DNA of 64,000 bases from Larix kaempferi. Its lineage: Eukaryota > Streptophyta > Pinopsida > Pinales > Pinaceae. Position 1 is the first letter of the stretch, and each line of letters begins with the position of its first letter. A program made the position numbers and the translations under genes. Shown piece after piece: positions 12,980-23,852 of the stretch. The stretch covers positions 2,342,001-2,406,000 of the forward strand of contig BSBM01000426.1 of assembly GCA_027924585.1 (NCBI GenBank), written 5' to 3'. The notes under the pieces were generated by a model that saw nothing but the letters and a program-made list of their open reading frames with translations, had not been told where the DNA came from and did no database searches.

Positions 12980-12996
12980 GCTATTTTGTTGTAGTG
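12980..12996 (-). mobile_element. CACTA transposon terminal inverted repeat
   Basis: The sequence reads GCTATTTTGTTGTAGTG, whose complement begins CACTACAACAAAATAGC, the canonical start of a CACTA-superfamily element. It closes the subterminal array and is followed immediately by Gypsy gag coding sequence, so the CACTA element appears to have inserted into that gag. A partner terminus could be the exact match at 9,381 or a shortened CACTACAATAGC at 11,677. Neither has a matching 3-bp target duplication. No transposase is visible, so the element is non-autonomous or truncated. Confidence 0.75.
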
Positions 12997-13707
12997 AATG
13001 CATCCGTGGGCGTATTGACAGTAATAAATTCCATCTCATGCTGAATGTACTAGGACAATCCGCTGATCTACTTCAAAACAAGCAATTTCTCTTCTTCTTG
13101 GATGCCAAGTCTAGCCATGAGTCGATAGAACTCGTCGGTGTAACTCTATACTGATTGGTCTTTCCATTTCCTTAGCTGTTGCCACTTCTTATACTGTTGT
13201 TCAAGGTATTTGGGTGGGTAAAATTCCTTTTGGATGTATTCAAAAAATGTATCCCATGTGTCGATGGGGTCTCCGCTTTTCTCCATCTTTGTCGAGAGGT
13301 TCTCCCACTAGCATTGCACATATGTTGACATCTTTAAGGATGCAATGGTGATATTTTCGACTTCTGAGAGTTGATTCACAGAGTAATAGAATTCCAATTG
13401 TTGTACCCAATTATCAATGGATTCTACGTCAATCTTTCCTTCTAGATTCGATATGTCCAATTCATTTGCACTTTGAAGGGGATGATTTTGTTGGAGTAGT
13501 TCTCGTCAAAAATCCTCCGGATGTCGAAGAAAATCGCGTGAGAATTTCATTGAACTGGGGAAACATTTCAGTTCGTTGTCGAGTTAGTGTTTTCTCAACA
13601 AGTTGTGATTTCTCTCTGGCTGCATGTCTATCGTCTGTTTCTCTTGCCATTTTTGGAGGGAGTGTCTGTTTGGATTGCTGAGATTGCAAGCGTGTTTTAA
13701 CAGGCAT
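12997..13707 (-). pseudogene. Gypsy retrotransposon gag, truncated
   Basis: Gag forms the virus-like particle of an LTR retrotransposon. On the minus strand, a start at 13,707 reads MPVKTRLQSQQ, followed by a charged N-terminal region. The retrotransposon gag domain follows with VESIDNWVQQLEFYYSVNQL, DTWDTFFEYIQKEFYPPKYL and SVYSYTDEFYRLMARLG, then GLSQYIQHEMEF. In-frame stops interrupt it (for example where tryptophan precedes WENLS, and at LVLK*ISGL). Translation is cut at 12,996 by the CACTA end, so the zinc knuckle and pol are missing here. A primer-binding site and LTR lie directly upstream (13,768-14,291), which fixes the orientation. This is a dead 5' portion of a Gypsy element. Confidence 0.8.
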
Positions 13708-13767
13708 AAGTCAGGTAAATTTGCTGGAAGTGTCTACGCAAAACTTAAGCAAGAAAAAAACTGATCT

Positions 13768-13779
13768 GCTCTGATACCA
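13768..13779 (-). promoter_or_regulatory. primer-binding site of the Gypsy element (tRNA-iMet)
   Basis: The plus strand reads GCTCTGATACCA, so the minus strand gives TGGTATCAGAGC, complementary to the 3' end of plant initiator tRNA-Met. It lies one base inside the LTR end (…GGATCA) and about 60 bp before the gag start. This shows that the LTR to its right is the 5' LTR. Confidence 0.85.
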
Positions 13780-13780
13780 A

Positions 13781-14291
13781 TGATCCGACTGCGCCTAGGT
13801 GCACGAGGGGGACAACAGTTTGACTGAATGAGTCAGTTCTGTTATGGCAGAAGCTCAAGAAACAAAATGAGCAAAGCAGGACTACACTACATAGATAAAC
13901 ACAAATACACCGACAATATGCAGGAATGCGAACTAGTTTCTCTATTACTGGATATAAGATCATGACTTGTATATTACAATATTATACATGCTTATATAGA
14001 GTGTTGAGATGCTTGGGTGCCTACTCGTTACGTTCAGTTACAAGAGAAATTAGGACGGTTTGGAAGTTCAACTGTTACAGTCGACTAAAAGACAAAGAGA
14101 GTCTGTCATAATGCGACATTCGTAAGCCGCAAGTCGACGATGCATGTCGATGTCTGGGAACTGTTGAGGTTGCCGAACTTGTCGAAGTTGCTGATGTTGT
14201 TGAAGTCGTGTCGAATTCGAAACTTGTTGAGGTTGTGTCGAAGTCGATGACTTGTCGCAGCTGATGTTAGCATCCGGCAATAATGCCAACT
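13781..14291 (-). mobile_element. Gypsy 5' LTR
   Basis: Read on the minus strand, this segment runs from about GTTGGCATTATTGCC to GTCGGATCA, directly before the primer-binding site. A TATA box (TCTATATAAG) lies at 13,991-14,000 and would drive transcription leftward. Near the outer end there is a run of degenerate CAACTTCGAC/CAACCTCAAC-type units, giving a short internal repeat. The outer boundary is approximate because the expected TGTT start reads AGTT. No second LTR of this element is visible. Confidence 0.65.
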
Positions 14292-14564
14292 GTTGAGTGA
14301 ATCAATAATAGCCAATGCAATCATAAATACAAAAAAATATCATTAGAAAAATACATATGGTATAATGACATCTCTAAACAATGGAAAATGTAAAACTAGT
14401 GTACAATAAATAACAACATGAACTACTTATAAATTGAAATTTAAAATTGAAAAAATTATACACTAAAGACTAAATATTTAACATTTTTCCATCTTAAATT
14501 CATGTCATATGTGTGTATTAATTTCAATTTCCAGATATATACATTAAATGTCATAAGTGTTTAT

Positions 14565-15332
14565 GCTAATTGGGAATCTTCTCTACCTTATTTTAGGCTT
14601 CGATTATGAAGTTTCATCAAAATTGTTGGGTGTTGAGTAATTCCCTTGGAGGACCAGTTCTGAGATTTTGGGTAGAGGCAAGGGATAGATCCTAGAGTAG
14701 GGGGCATGTGGTGCTATTGATGAATAAAGTCCCAATATAGGCAATCAATTTTGATAATAATGTACTTATTTGTTGTGGCGTGAATTTTTTTGGACTCTCT
14801 AGACCATTTAGCATCTTTGTTTATATGTAATTTGGGGCATACATAGATTTCACCTGATGTTATTTTAGTTGTATGCACTCTTTCTATATACATATGAGAG
14901 ACTTTGCATATTTGTTTATAGTGGTTTGGGATCTAGAATTCAACATAATTAACAGTTTTCAATCTTTTAGGATTCCAAGGTTTCCACTGGATTCTATCAT
15001 GTGTGATATTATGGGATTGACATGTAATCAAACACATCAACCTCCGTTTGATTCTTGATGTTGGTAGAGCCTATTGTTGAACTCCTTTGTCTTGAACTTA
15101 ACCAAATTGCACCCTTCACTCAAGTGAAAAAAATTATTAAGCATGGGAAGCTTCTCTACCCTATCTTAAAACTTGGATTAGGAAGTTTCATCAAAACTAT
15201 AAGGTGTTGACTAATTTCCATGGAGGACTAGCTTCAATATTCCGGTTAGAGGTAAGGGCTAGAGCCTAGGGGAGGGGTAAACAGTGCTATTGATGAATAA
15301 AATCCCAATATTAGCAAGGATTTTGATATGCT
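14565..15332. repeat. two tandem copies of an old ~575-bp sequence (host of the SIRE insertion)
   Basis: The block at 14,574-14,760 (GAATCTTCTCTACC…ATTGATGAATAAA) recurs at 15,145-15,330 with many differences. The sequence after the first block (TTATTTGTTGTGGCGTGAA) resumes only at 23,060 (TTATTTGTTGCGGCATGAA), beyond the SIRE element. The retrotransposon therefore split the second copy. The paralogous copy shows what the empty site looked like. Confidence 0.75.
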
Positions 15333-15337
15333 ATTTA
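15333..15337 (+). repeat. target-site duplication ATTTA, left
   Basis: ATTTA precedes the 5' LTR (TGTTGGCACTATG) and an identical ATTTA follows the 3' LTR at 23,060-23,064. Five bases is the usual LTR retrotransposon duplication size. It confirms a single integration with both ends retained. Confidence 0.85.
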
Positions 15338-16656
15338 TGTTGGCACTATGATTCAGTTGTCATTGATGGTTGGAAAGAAGACAAGGCGGGTGACTTAGAC
15401 CATACCAACTTCAATTTACTAAAGCTAGGATTAAGATTGAAATACAAGAAAATAATGTTGTTAGACAAACTGCGACTCAGACAGCCACGAGTTGCGACTC
15501 AGACAGCTGCGAGCTGCGACTCAGAAAAGCTGCGACTCAAAAAAATGTGACTCAGACAGCTGTGACTCAGATAGCTGCAACTCAGAAAGTTGCGACTCAG
15601 ACAGCTGCAACTCAGACAAGTTGCGACTCAGACAGGATGCAACTTAGACAAGATGTGACTCATACAGTTGTGACTCAGACAAGCTGTGAATTAGACAAAC
15701 TGTGACTCAGACAGCTGCGACTCAGACAACTATAACTCAGACAGCTGCGACTCAGACAACTACGACTCAGACAAGTTGCGACTCAGACAAGCTGCGACTC
15801 AAACAGGCTGCGACTCACAAACATTTATTTATTTATTAATTACTCAGTTATAGCATGTGAGTTCTGGAAGTCAAAGAGACAGTTCAATTTTTGAATTAGG
15901 AGGTAAAGATACAGCTTCAGTTTTAGAATTTGAACTTCTAGAAGTTAAAGAGACAGAGGCATATAACTTCAACATCTATAAAAACCAATCGAGTAGAAAA
16001 AAATGTGTGTGAGAATTGAGAGGATGAAGAGGAGTGGTTGTTGGCTGAAGAAGATGAAGCTATGATTCGAAGAAAACAATTCAGAAGAAAAATGCATGGC
16101 TCGATTCAATGAAGAATAGAATGCCCAGAAACCCAAGCTGTAGCAGCACAGAACAAAAATGAAAAGGGTATGTACTGATATATCTGAACCAGTGAAATAT
16201 AATTGACTGAAAAATTCTTACATAAGGTGGAAGGGAGGTTCTAGGGAGGATTGATTTGCTCTGTAAATCAGGTTGATGCCTATAGATTGGGAGTGGGTGC
16301 TTCCTTCTAGTGGGTGCTAGAAAAACATGAGAGTTGGTGCTCTCAACAAGTTGCAGCTTGTTAAACAGAGGTTGTAGCCTCATCTTGAGTTGGTGCTCAA
16401 AGATAATTGATGTACAAGAGTTAAAGACTGCTTATCATTCTAAGAAGAAGAGTTTTTTCCTTTTATGGGTTTCCTCATGAATATCTGTGTCTATGTAAAT
16501 CATATGTGTGAATGATTATTACTAGTTCTTTGCTTATCTTATTCATTATCTTGACAATCATTTTGTGAATGCTAATAAAATTTTAAAAGGAAAGATAAAT
16601 TGATTATTGTTATAATTACAATTGATTCACCCCCACTCTCAGTTGTAACAACTTCA
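15338..16656 (+). repeat. SIRE 5' LTR with internal minisatellite
   Basis: It starts TGTTGGCACTATG and ends …AACTTCA two bases before the primer-binding site. It holds a minisatellite at about 15,470-15,815 of 15-17-bp units (GCGACTCAGACAGCT variants, about 20 copies). A TATA box (TATAAAAA) at about 15,977 would start the genomic RNA. Antisense open frames near 16,081-16,383 recur in the other LTR but show no family resemblance. Confidence 0.85.
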
Positions 16657-16658
16657 AT

Positions 16659-16670
16659 TGGTATCAGAGC
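16659..16670 (+). promoter_or_regulatory. SIRE primer-binding site (tRNA-iMet)
   Basis: TGGTATCAGAGC matches the complement of the initiator tRNA-Met 3' end. It lies two bases after the 5' LTR and primes minus-strand DNA synthesis. Confidence 0.9.
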
Positions 16671-16710
16671 GGGTTCCTTTTATTTAATGGTAGATATGTG
16701 AGCTTAAAAC

Positions 16711-18156
16711 ATGACTAGTCATGATGGAAATTCAATCAATAAGGCTCCTCTGTTTGGTGGGAACAAATTTTCTTTCTAGAAGGTTAGAATGAGAACCTAT
16801 ATTATGTCCTTAGGTGCTGATGTATGAGATGTAGTTGAAACTAGATATGCAAATCCCATTGTACTAGCCACCAAAGATGACAATCTGGAATTTACCTTTA
16901 ATGCAAAAGCAATGAATGTTATTCTCAGTGGTCTTGCAGAAGTTGAATTTGTAAAAGTTATGCATCTTGAATTTGCCAAAGGAATGTGGGAGAAACTTAT
17001 AAGCAGTTATGAAGGGAATGAGAAAGTAAAAGATGCCAAACTGTAGACATACAGGTTTAAATTTGAACAACTAAAGATGAATGAGGATGAGAGTGTTAGT
17101 AAATATTTCCTAAGGGTTGAAGAGCTTGTGAATGCTATGAAGGGCCTTGGTGAAACAATTGAAGAAGAATTCGTAATTCAGAAAATTTTAAGATTTCTCC
17201 CTGATAAATTTAACCCCAAAGTTTCAGCAATAGAAGAGTTAAATGATCTTAAAACTCTGGGCATTGATCAACTCCTAGGAACTCTAAATGCTTATGAAAT
17301 GAGGATTAGTACAGATAAACTCATCACTAGAGAAGCATCCTTTAAAGCAGATAAGAATATTGATTCTGGAGCAGATGAGATTGAGGAAAAATTTGTAAGA
17401 AGATTGAAGAAAGGATCAGGTAAATAAAGAGACAAGCTGCCCTTTAAATGTTTTAACTGTGTTAAGATAGGTCATTTTGCTTCTAAATGTCCTCACAAGA
17501 AAAAAGATCAGAATTCTGATGATGAAGAGAAATACAGTAAAAAGAAAATTTTGTGTGCAAATGATGATGACTCCTCAGAGGATATAGATAGCAATTCATC
17601 TTGTGAAGATAAAATGGATGATTTTATGCTTATGGCCATATAAGATCTTAATGATCAAGAATCTATGATTGACATGGAAGGTGAATTAATTAGCGCTTTA
17701 GAAGAGATTGAAAGACTTAGAATTAAGAAGAGAAAACAAAAACATTTGTTGATGCAGCTTGAAAAGAATGGTAAAGGAACAAGTGAAGATTTTGTGCTGT
17801 TAAAATTAGAATTAGAAGAAGCAAAGAAAATAGAAGACAGTCTAAAACAACAATTAACAGAGAAAAATTAGAGATGTGAAGCTCTGGAAGAAGAAGTAGT
17901 AAAAGCTAGAAAATATTTGGAGAAATTTCAAGCTTTGTACCACCAAAATTTGTCAAGTATCAAAGCCTTAGAAGAATTGAATAGCATCCCAAGTAAACAA
18001 ATATCTCCATTTATAAAGATTGGCCTAGGTTATGAAAGTGGTTCAAGTAGAAGACAGTCAGATGATGATCATACCTTGCTAACCAAAATTAATAAATATA
18101 AGTTGAGATTTGATCAGGAACATAGCCAACAAGAGACAAAGCAATCAAGCCCATAA
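16711..18156 (+). pseudogene. SIRE gag, degraded
   Basis: Gag reads MTSHDGNSINKAPLFGG from 16,711, through MNEDESVSKYFLRVEELVNA near 17,077, to a CCHC zinc knuckle CFNCVKIGHFASKC near 17,446. After this comes an acidic stretch and a long coiled coil (17,665-18,000) with ALEEIERLRIKKRKQKHLL and LEEEVVKARKYLEKFQ, typical of SIRE-lineage gag. In-frame stops include TAG at 16,777 and TGA at 16,828, both where tryptophan is expected, and TAG at 17,044 where glutamine is expected. Others precede the zinc knuckle and break the coiled coil. The pattern fits C-to-T decay. The start was chosen because the ATG lies 40 bp after the PBS. Confidence 0.85.
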
Positions 18157-18311
18157 AGAAGGCCAATATATAGGTACCAAATTTTTTCTATGGTTATTGC
18201 TATTATTCTTCTAACTTTGGTCATAAAATTGCAAATTGTGGAATTAAATTTAGAAGTATGCAACTACGGAAGTCAAAGAGTCAGCTGCTACAAAACAAAG
18301 CTGGATAGTCA

Positions 18312-19595
18312 GTGAGGAAACAAGGATATCACGCAATTCAGTCCACAACTAAAAGAAGAACCGATTATCAACATATCAACTCTTTTGATCTATTAAATAA
18401 TGATTCAAAATGCTTTGTTTGTCATAATTTTGGACACAAAGATTCAGATTGTCATTTAAGGAAGTACAAAACAAATCCAAGAATAAATTATACATTTGAA
18501 AAGGCTAAGGTTTGGAAAAATAAAGAAAGTGACAAATGTGGATTAGTGCTTTCTACTCAAAGGCAAAAGGATCTCTGGTATATTGACAGTGGTTGTTCTA
18601 AACACATGACGGGTGATAAAAATAAATTTTTGTCTCTAAATGAAAGTAAATCAGGAAATGTGACCTTTGGAAATGATGCTCTAGGAAAAATCAAAGGAAA
18701 AGGGATGGTAAGCTTGAGTAATGGTAGAGGAAAAGCTCAAGACGCGTTGTTTGTACATGGTTTAAAACATAACCTCCTTAGTGTCAGTCAGATCTGCGAC
18801 AGAGGGTGTGAAGTAGTTTTTAATTCGAAAGGTTGCAAGATAAAATATGTACCCTCGGGACAATTGATTGCAAAAGGCATAAGGACAGAAAATAATGTTT
18901 ATGTTTTGAATGAAGAAAAGGAAAAATGTCATCTAAGCAATTATGATGAGAGTTGGTTGTGGCATAAGAGACTTGGACATTTGAATTTTGATCATATAAT
19001 CAAACTTAGTAACAATAGGGCAGTAAAGGATCTTCCAAAGATATCAAAGCCATATGATTCGGTGTGTAAGTCATGTCAAATGGGAAAGCTGACCCACACT
19101 CAGTTTAAATCAAAAAAATTTACATCAACAAATAAGCCCCTTCAGTTAGTACATATGGATTTATGTAGACCATCCATAAAGGAAGGTACAGGAAAAGAAA
19201 ACTATTTCATGTTGGTTATTGATGATTATTCTAGACTCACTTGGGTTGCTTTTCTGAGAGAAAAATATGAAGCATTTGAAAAATTCAAAGTGTTTAAGGC
19301 TCTGACTGAGAATCAAACAGGAAAAAGATTGAAGGCAATAAGGTTTGATAGAGGAGGAGAATTTAGTTCAGGAGATTTTAAAGAATTCTGTGATAAACAT
19401 GGGATCAAAAGGGAATATACTATTCCAGGGACTCCACAGCAAAATGGAGTAGTGGAAAGACATAATAGATCAGTTCAACAAATGGCAAGATCAATGATGA
19501 ATGAAAAAAACATTTCTCGGATTTATCGGGTAGAAGCAATTCACACAGCTATCCATATTCTTAACAAAGCCATATTCTTAACAAAGTGCATCTAA
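18312..19595 (+). pseudogene. SIRE protease-integrase region
   Basis: The order is a second knuckle-like CFVCHNFGHKDSDC (residues about 34-47), then an aspartic protease active site DLWYIDSGCSKHMTG. A GAG-pre-integrase follows (WLWHKRLGHLNFDHI, CKSCQMGKLTHTQF). The integrase core has its three acidic residues in LVHMDLC, AIRFDRGGEF and NGVVERHN. The frame is open for 427 codons. It ends through a 17-bp tandem duplication (CATATTCTTAACAAAG twice, 19,554-19,569 and 19,571-19,586) that shifts the frame. The chemistry would be polyprotein cleavage and cDNA strand transfer. This copy cannot make a full pol. Confidence 0.9.
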
Positions 19596-19933
19596 GACCA
19601 AACAGTGATAAGACTCCTTATGAACTTTGGTTTGGGAGACTTGCTACTTTTAAGCATTTCAAAATATTTGGAAGTAAATGCTATATTAAAAATAATGATG
19701 AACATCTTGGAAAATATGATGATCGAGCTGATGAAGGTATCTTTTCGGGATATGCAACAAACAACAAAGGATATAGATGCTATAATAAAAGATTGCATAA
19801 ATTAGTTGATTGTATTGACATTAAAATTAATGAAGAAATCTCAGTTAAAAATGACCAGATAAGCAGTATTGAATCAGATGCAGAGAATACAATTGAAATT
19901 GAAGATGAAGAGTTCCAAGAATCAGAAAGATAA
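19586..19933 (+). pseudogene. SIRE integrase C-terminal region
   Basis: After the 17-bp duplication the integrase continues in another frame with HLRPNSDKTPYELWFGR, FKIFGSKCYIKNNDEHLGK and DDRADEGIFSGYATNNKGYR. This is the standard Copia integrase C-terminal part. It passes into an acidic linker (ESDAENTIEIEDEEFQE) and a TAA stop at 19,931. The linker to reverse transcriptase (19,934-20,077) stays readable with some damage. Confidence 0.85.
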
Positions 19934-20077
19934 TACTTTGAGTCAGATGATGGAGATGCAAATATTCAGGCAGTTTCAAATGAAAAAAAAAAATCACCTT
20001 CTAGAATTGTTAAAAAGAATCATCTTGAAAGTGAGATAATTGGTGACAAGAATAAAGGAGTTCAGACAAGAAGAAAA

Positions 20078-20795
20078 TTGATTGAAGCTTCAGAGCAATC
20101 ACAGATTTATTTTCTATCTATGGTCGAACCTAAGAACTTTGATGAAGCTAGTAAAGATGAAGCTTGGAATAAACCCATGAATGAAGAGCTTGATCAAATT
20201 GAGAAGAATAATACTTGGGAACTTGTTCCTAGACCTACATATAAGAATGCAATAGGCTATAAATGGGTGTTTAAAAACAAGATGAATGAACAAGGACAGG
20301 TTGTGAGGAATAAAGCTAAATTGGTTTGTAAAGGGTATGCACAAATTGAGGGTCAGGATTTTAATGAAACCTTTGCACTAGTGGCAAGATTAGAAGCCAT
20401 TAGAATGTTTCTTGCATATGCTAGCCACAAAAAATTCAAAGTGTATCAGATGGATGTTAAATCAACATTTATTAATGGAAATCTGGAAGAAGAAGTCTAT
20501 ATGGAGCAACCTGAAGGATTTCAACTAACAAACAATGCTGACTATGTTTGCAAATTGAAGAAGGAAACTATATGGATTGAAACAAGCACCAAGATCCTGG
20601 TATTATAGATTGGATAAGTATCTACTAGACAAAGGTTTCAAGAAAGGTACTATTGACAGTAATTTGTACATCAAGTTTGAAGGTGCTGATTTATTAGTTG
20701 TTTTGGTCTATGTGGATGACATTATTTTTGGATGTACTAATGATTCTTCTGTTCAATGGTTTGCTAATGCCATGCAATCTGAGTTTGAGATGTAA
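20078..20795 (+). pseudogene. SIRE reverse transcriptase
   Basis: The palm and fingers are visible: [57 protein letters not shown] and [10 protein letters not shown] one-base insertion near 20,568 (GGAAACTATATGG where GGCACTATATGG is expected) shifts the frame. The following part, [18 protein letters not shown], continues from about 20,577 and contains the catalytic YVDDIIFG. A TAA at 20,793 ends this section after QSEFEM. The enzyme would copy the element RNA to cDNA; this copy is dead. Confidence 0.9.
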
Positions 20796-21657
20796 ATGAT
20801 AGGAGAGTTGTCAATCTTTCCTGGTCTTCAAATCAATCAGAGTTATGAAGGTTTATTTCTCTCCCAAGAGAAGTACTTGAAGGAGATGTTGAAGAGATTT
20901 TATATGGAAGATTCTTCACCTGTCATCACACCCATGGTTGTTGGATGCAAGCTCAACAAAGATGATGTATCACCATATGTTGATCAAAGAACATATCGGT
21001 CAATGGTAGGTATCCTGTTGTACATCACAGCATCTTGTCCTAATATAATGCAAGCTGTTGGTATGGTAGGTAGATTTCGGTTTGCTCCTACGCAAAGCCA
21101 TTTAGTAGCTATTAAGAGGATATTCAAATATTTGAAAGGCACAATGACTTATGGCCTCTGGTATCCTAGAAATCAGAACTTTCAGTTAATAGCATATTCA
21201 GATGTTGACTGGGCAAACTGTTTGGATGAAAGAAAGAGCACAAGTGGAGGTGCATTCTTCTTAGGTGATTCACTAGTAGCATGGCTAAGTAAGAAGCAAG
21301 GCTCTATAGATTTGTCTACCACAGAAGCTGAATACATTGCTGTGGCCACATGTTGTACAGAGGTTCTAGGGATGATTCAAACTCTTGCAGATCTAAAAGT
21401 AACATATGTTGAATGTATTCCTCTTCATTGAGATAACACAAGTGCCATTAGTGTCTCCAAGAACCTTGTTCTTCATTCCAAGACCAAACACATTCCAATC
21501 AAGTATCATTTTTTAAGGGAGCAGGTTACGAATAGATTTGTCAAATTACATTTCATTCCTTCTAATGAATAGATTGTTGATATCTTTACTAAACCCTTAT
21601 CCAAAATCCAGTTTGAATATCTACGCCAGAAGTTGGGTGCCATATCTTATTCCAACT
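20796..21657 (+). pseudogene. SIRE RT connection and RNase H
   Basis: MIGELSIFPGLQINQSYEG, the PYRSMVG-like YRSMVGILLYITASCPNI and the connection domain lead into RNase H. RNase H motifs are AYSDVDWANC, DERKSTSGGAFF and LSTTEAEYIA. A TGA at 21,429 follows IPLH. Beyond it DNTSAISVSKNLVLHSKTK and PIKYHFLREQVTNRF continue in frame, then a TAG and the pol C-terminus …TKPLSKIQFEYLRQKLG to about 21,640. This is the normal end of Copia pol. Confidence 0.88.
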
Positions 21658-21891
21658 AACTTGTTCACTTTGGAAGGGGGAGTTTGTGCTTATTGCATAT
21701 CAGATGTAATTATGAGATGGTTCCAAAATGTTTTCTTTGTTGGTTTCTGAGTTCATCTTGATAGGGGGAGATGTATTGTCATGTTTTCTTTGACATTGAT
21801 GTCAAAGGGGGAGAAGTTCAGGTAGTTGCAGATGACAAGCAGTCAGTGATTACACTTGTAGCATCATAAATTTTAGGTTTCCATCAATGCC

Positions 21892-21903
21892 AAAGGAAGA
21901 GAT
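21892..21903 (+). promoter_or_regulatory. SIRE polypurine tract
   Basis: AAAGGAAGAGAT lies directly before the 3' LTR-like sequence and would prime plus-strand DNA synthesis. A second purine run (AAAGGGGGAGAAG) at about 21,805 is similar. Confidence 0.7.
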
Positions 21904-23059
21904 TGATGGTTGGAAAGCATACAAGGCAAGTGACTTATACCATACCAACTTCAGTTTACTAAAGCTGTGAATGAGATTGAAATACAAGAAAATAATGTAA
22001 GACAAATTGCGACTCAAACAACTGCAAGCTGTGACTCAGATAGTTGCAACTCAGACAACTGCGACTCAGACAATTGCCACTCAGACAACTGTGACTCAGA
22101 CAAGCTGTGACTCAGACAAGCTACGACTCAGACAAACTGTGACTCAGACAACTGCGAATCAGATAGCTGCGACTTAGACAACCGCGAATCAGACAAATTT
22201 CGACTCAGACAGGCTACAACTCACAAACATTTATTTATTTATTAATTAGTCAGTTACAGCGTGTGAGTTCTGGAAGTCAAAGAGACAGTTCAATTTTTTA
22301 ATTAGGAGGTAAAGAGATAGCTTCAGTTTTAGAATTGGAACTTTTGGAAGTTAAAGAGACCAAGGCATATAACTTCAACATCTATAAAATTCAATTGAGT
22401 AGAACAAAATGTGTGTGAGAATTGAGAGGATGAGGAGGAGTGGTTACTGGCTGAAGAAGATGAAGCTATGATTCGAAGAAAAATGCGTGGCTCGATTCAA
22501 TGAAGAATGGAATGCCCAGAAACCCAAGATGTAGCAGGACAAAACAAAAATGAAAAGGGTATGTACTAATATATCTGAACCAATGAAATATAATTGACTG
22601 AAAAATTCTTACATAGTGTGGAAGGGAGGTGCTAGGGAGGATTGATTTCGTCTGTAAATCAGGTTGATGCCTGGATATTGGGAGTGGGTGCTTCCTTCTA
22701 GTGGGTGCTAGAAAAACATGAGAGTTGGTGCTCTCAACAAGTTGCATCTTGTTAAACAAAGGTTGTAGCCTCATCTTGAGTTGGTACTCAAAGATAATTG
22801 ATTTATAGGAGTTAAAGACTGCTTATCATTCTAAGAAGAAGAGGTTTTCTCTTTATGGGTTTCCTCATGAATATTTGTGTCTGTGTACATCATATGTGTG
22901 AATGATGATTACTAGTTCTTTGCTTATCTTATTCATTATCTTGACAGTCATTTTGTGAATGCTAATAAAATTTTAAAAGGAAAGATAAATTGATTATTGT
23001 TATAATTACAACTGATTCGCCGCCCCCCCCCCCCCCACCTCTCAGTTGTAACAACTTCA
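21904..23059 (+). repeat. SIRE 3' LTR, lacking its first 26 bp
   Basis: This aligns with the 5' LTR from TGATGGTTGGAAAG onward and ends …AACTTCA, followed by the ATTTA duplication. The first 26 bases of the 5' LTR (TGTTGGCACTATG… to GTCAT) are missing. The internal GACTCAGACA minisatellite spans only about 22,008-22,215, roughly 13 units against about 20 in the 5' LTR. Near the end a C15 run (about 23,022-23,036) replaces a short C5 tract. Confidence 0.85.
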
Positions 23060-23852
23060 ATTTATTTGTTGCGGCATGAAGCTTTTTGGACGCTAAAGGC
23101 CATTTAGCATCTTTGCATATTTTCGGGGAAGATATCAATTGTACTTGATTTTTTTTAGTTGTAAGCAACCTTTCTATATACATGAGAATCTTTGGATATT
23201 TGTGAATATTGGTTTGGATTCACAGGGATGCTTGAATGCATATATATGTATATAGTGAAATTGATTTGATTTTACGAGTTGATTGGGGTTTTAATTTGTT
23301 TTGGGCGTACAAATGTTTGGAGTTATGGTCTAAATTTCTTTAAAGGCATACAAATTTAAAAATGTATGGATTCAATTGATTTTAGGGCATAAAAAACAAA
23401 AAATATAGAAATTAGAAGGGTGGGATTTGGTTTAAATACCCAAGGTTGAATAAATTGGTGCTCAAGGTGGAATATTTGGGCTCTATACCTCAAAACACGT
23501 TCACCACTACTCGTTCCGTCATTGTCACTGCTCTGTCACTGTCGTGGAGGAAATGACGGGCTCAGCCAATTTCAGGCATAAAACATGTTTTAAAAAACAC
23601 GTAGGTGTTTAGTAGTTCATAATGCGTATGCGTTTAGTAGATCATAACACATACACGTTTTATGACTATATAAGGCGTACGCATTCTGTTGGGATCGAGA
23701 CTAGGATTGGCAGGATCGGGACTAGGATTGACAAGGTTAGGATTGCTTGGGATCAATTATATTTTATGGAACATGAATGGTTTTTTGAATCTACCACTGC
23801 ATCTAAAAGGTCCCTCAACTTTGTGCACTCACCCTTCAATCTCTAGTCTATA
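23060..23852. other. right flank of the SIRE insertion, no gene
   Basis: Positions 23,060-23,250 continue the older duplicated sequence split by the SIRE element (compare 14,764-14,940). After that I see AT-rich DNA with a short direct repeat (GGGATCGAGACTAGGATTGG and GATCGGGACTAGGATTGAC near 23,692-23,735). No coding feature is supported. Confidence 0.5.

Larger units (their letters stand above)
15338..23059 (+). mobile_element. full-length SIRE-type Copia retrotransposon (inactive)
   Basis: The element runs 5' LTR, PBS, gag with zinc knuckle and coiled coil, protease, integrase, reverse transcriptase, RNase H, PPT, 3' LTR. Integrase before reverse transcriptase is the Copia order. Long LTRs, a coiled-coil gag tail and SIRE-like pol motifs point to the SIRE/Maximus lineage. 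It is 7.7 kb with ATTTA duplications on both sides. Multiple stops and frameshifts make it non-autonomous. The LTRs have clearly diverged and their internal minisatellites differ in length, so the insertion is not recent. No env-like frame is discernible between pol and the PPT. Confidence 0.9.

Noticed and set aside
9381-12996. A single complete CACTA element bounded by the two matching termini
   Set aside because: The 3-bp flanks do not match and a Gypsy RNase H remnant lies inside, so I annotate the ends and array separately.
16081-16383. 100-codon antisense frame in the SIRE 5' LTR, repeated at 22,466-22,774 in the 3' LTR
   Set aside because: Conservation is expected because the two LTRs were identical at insertion. 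No family resemblance, and it lies across promoter/leader sequence.
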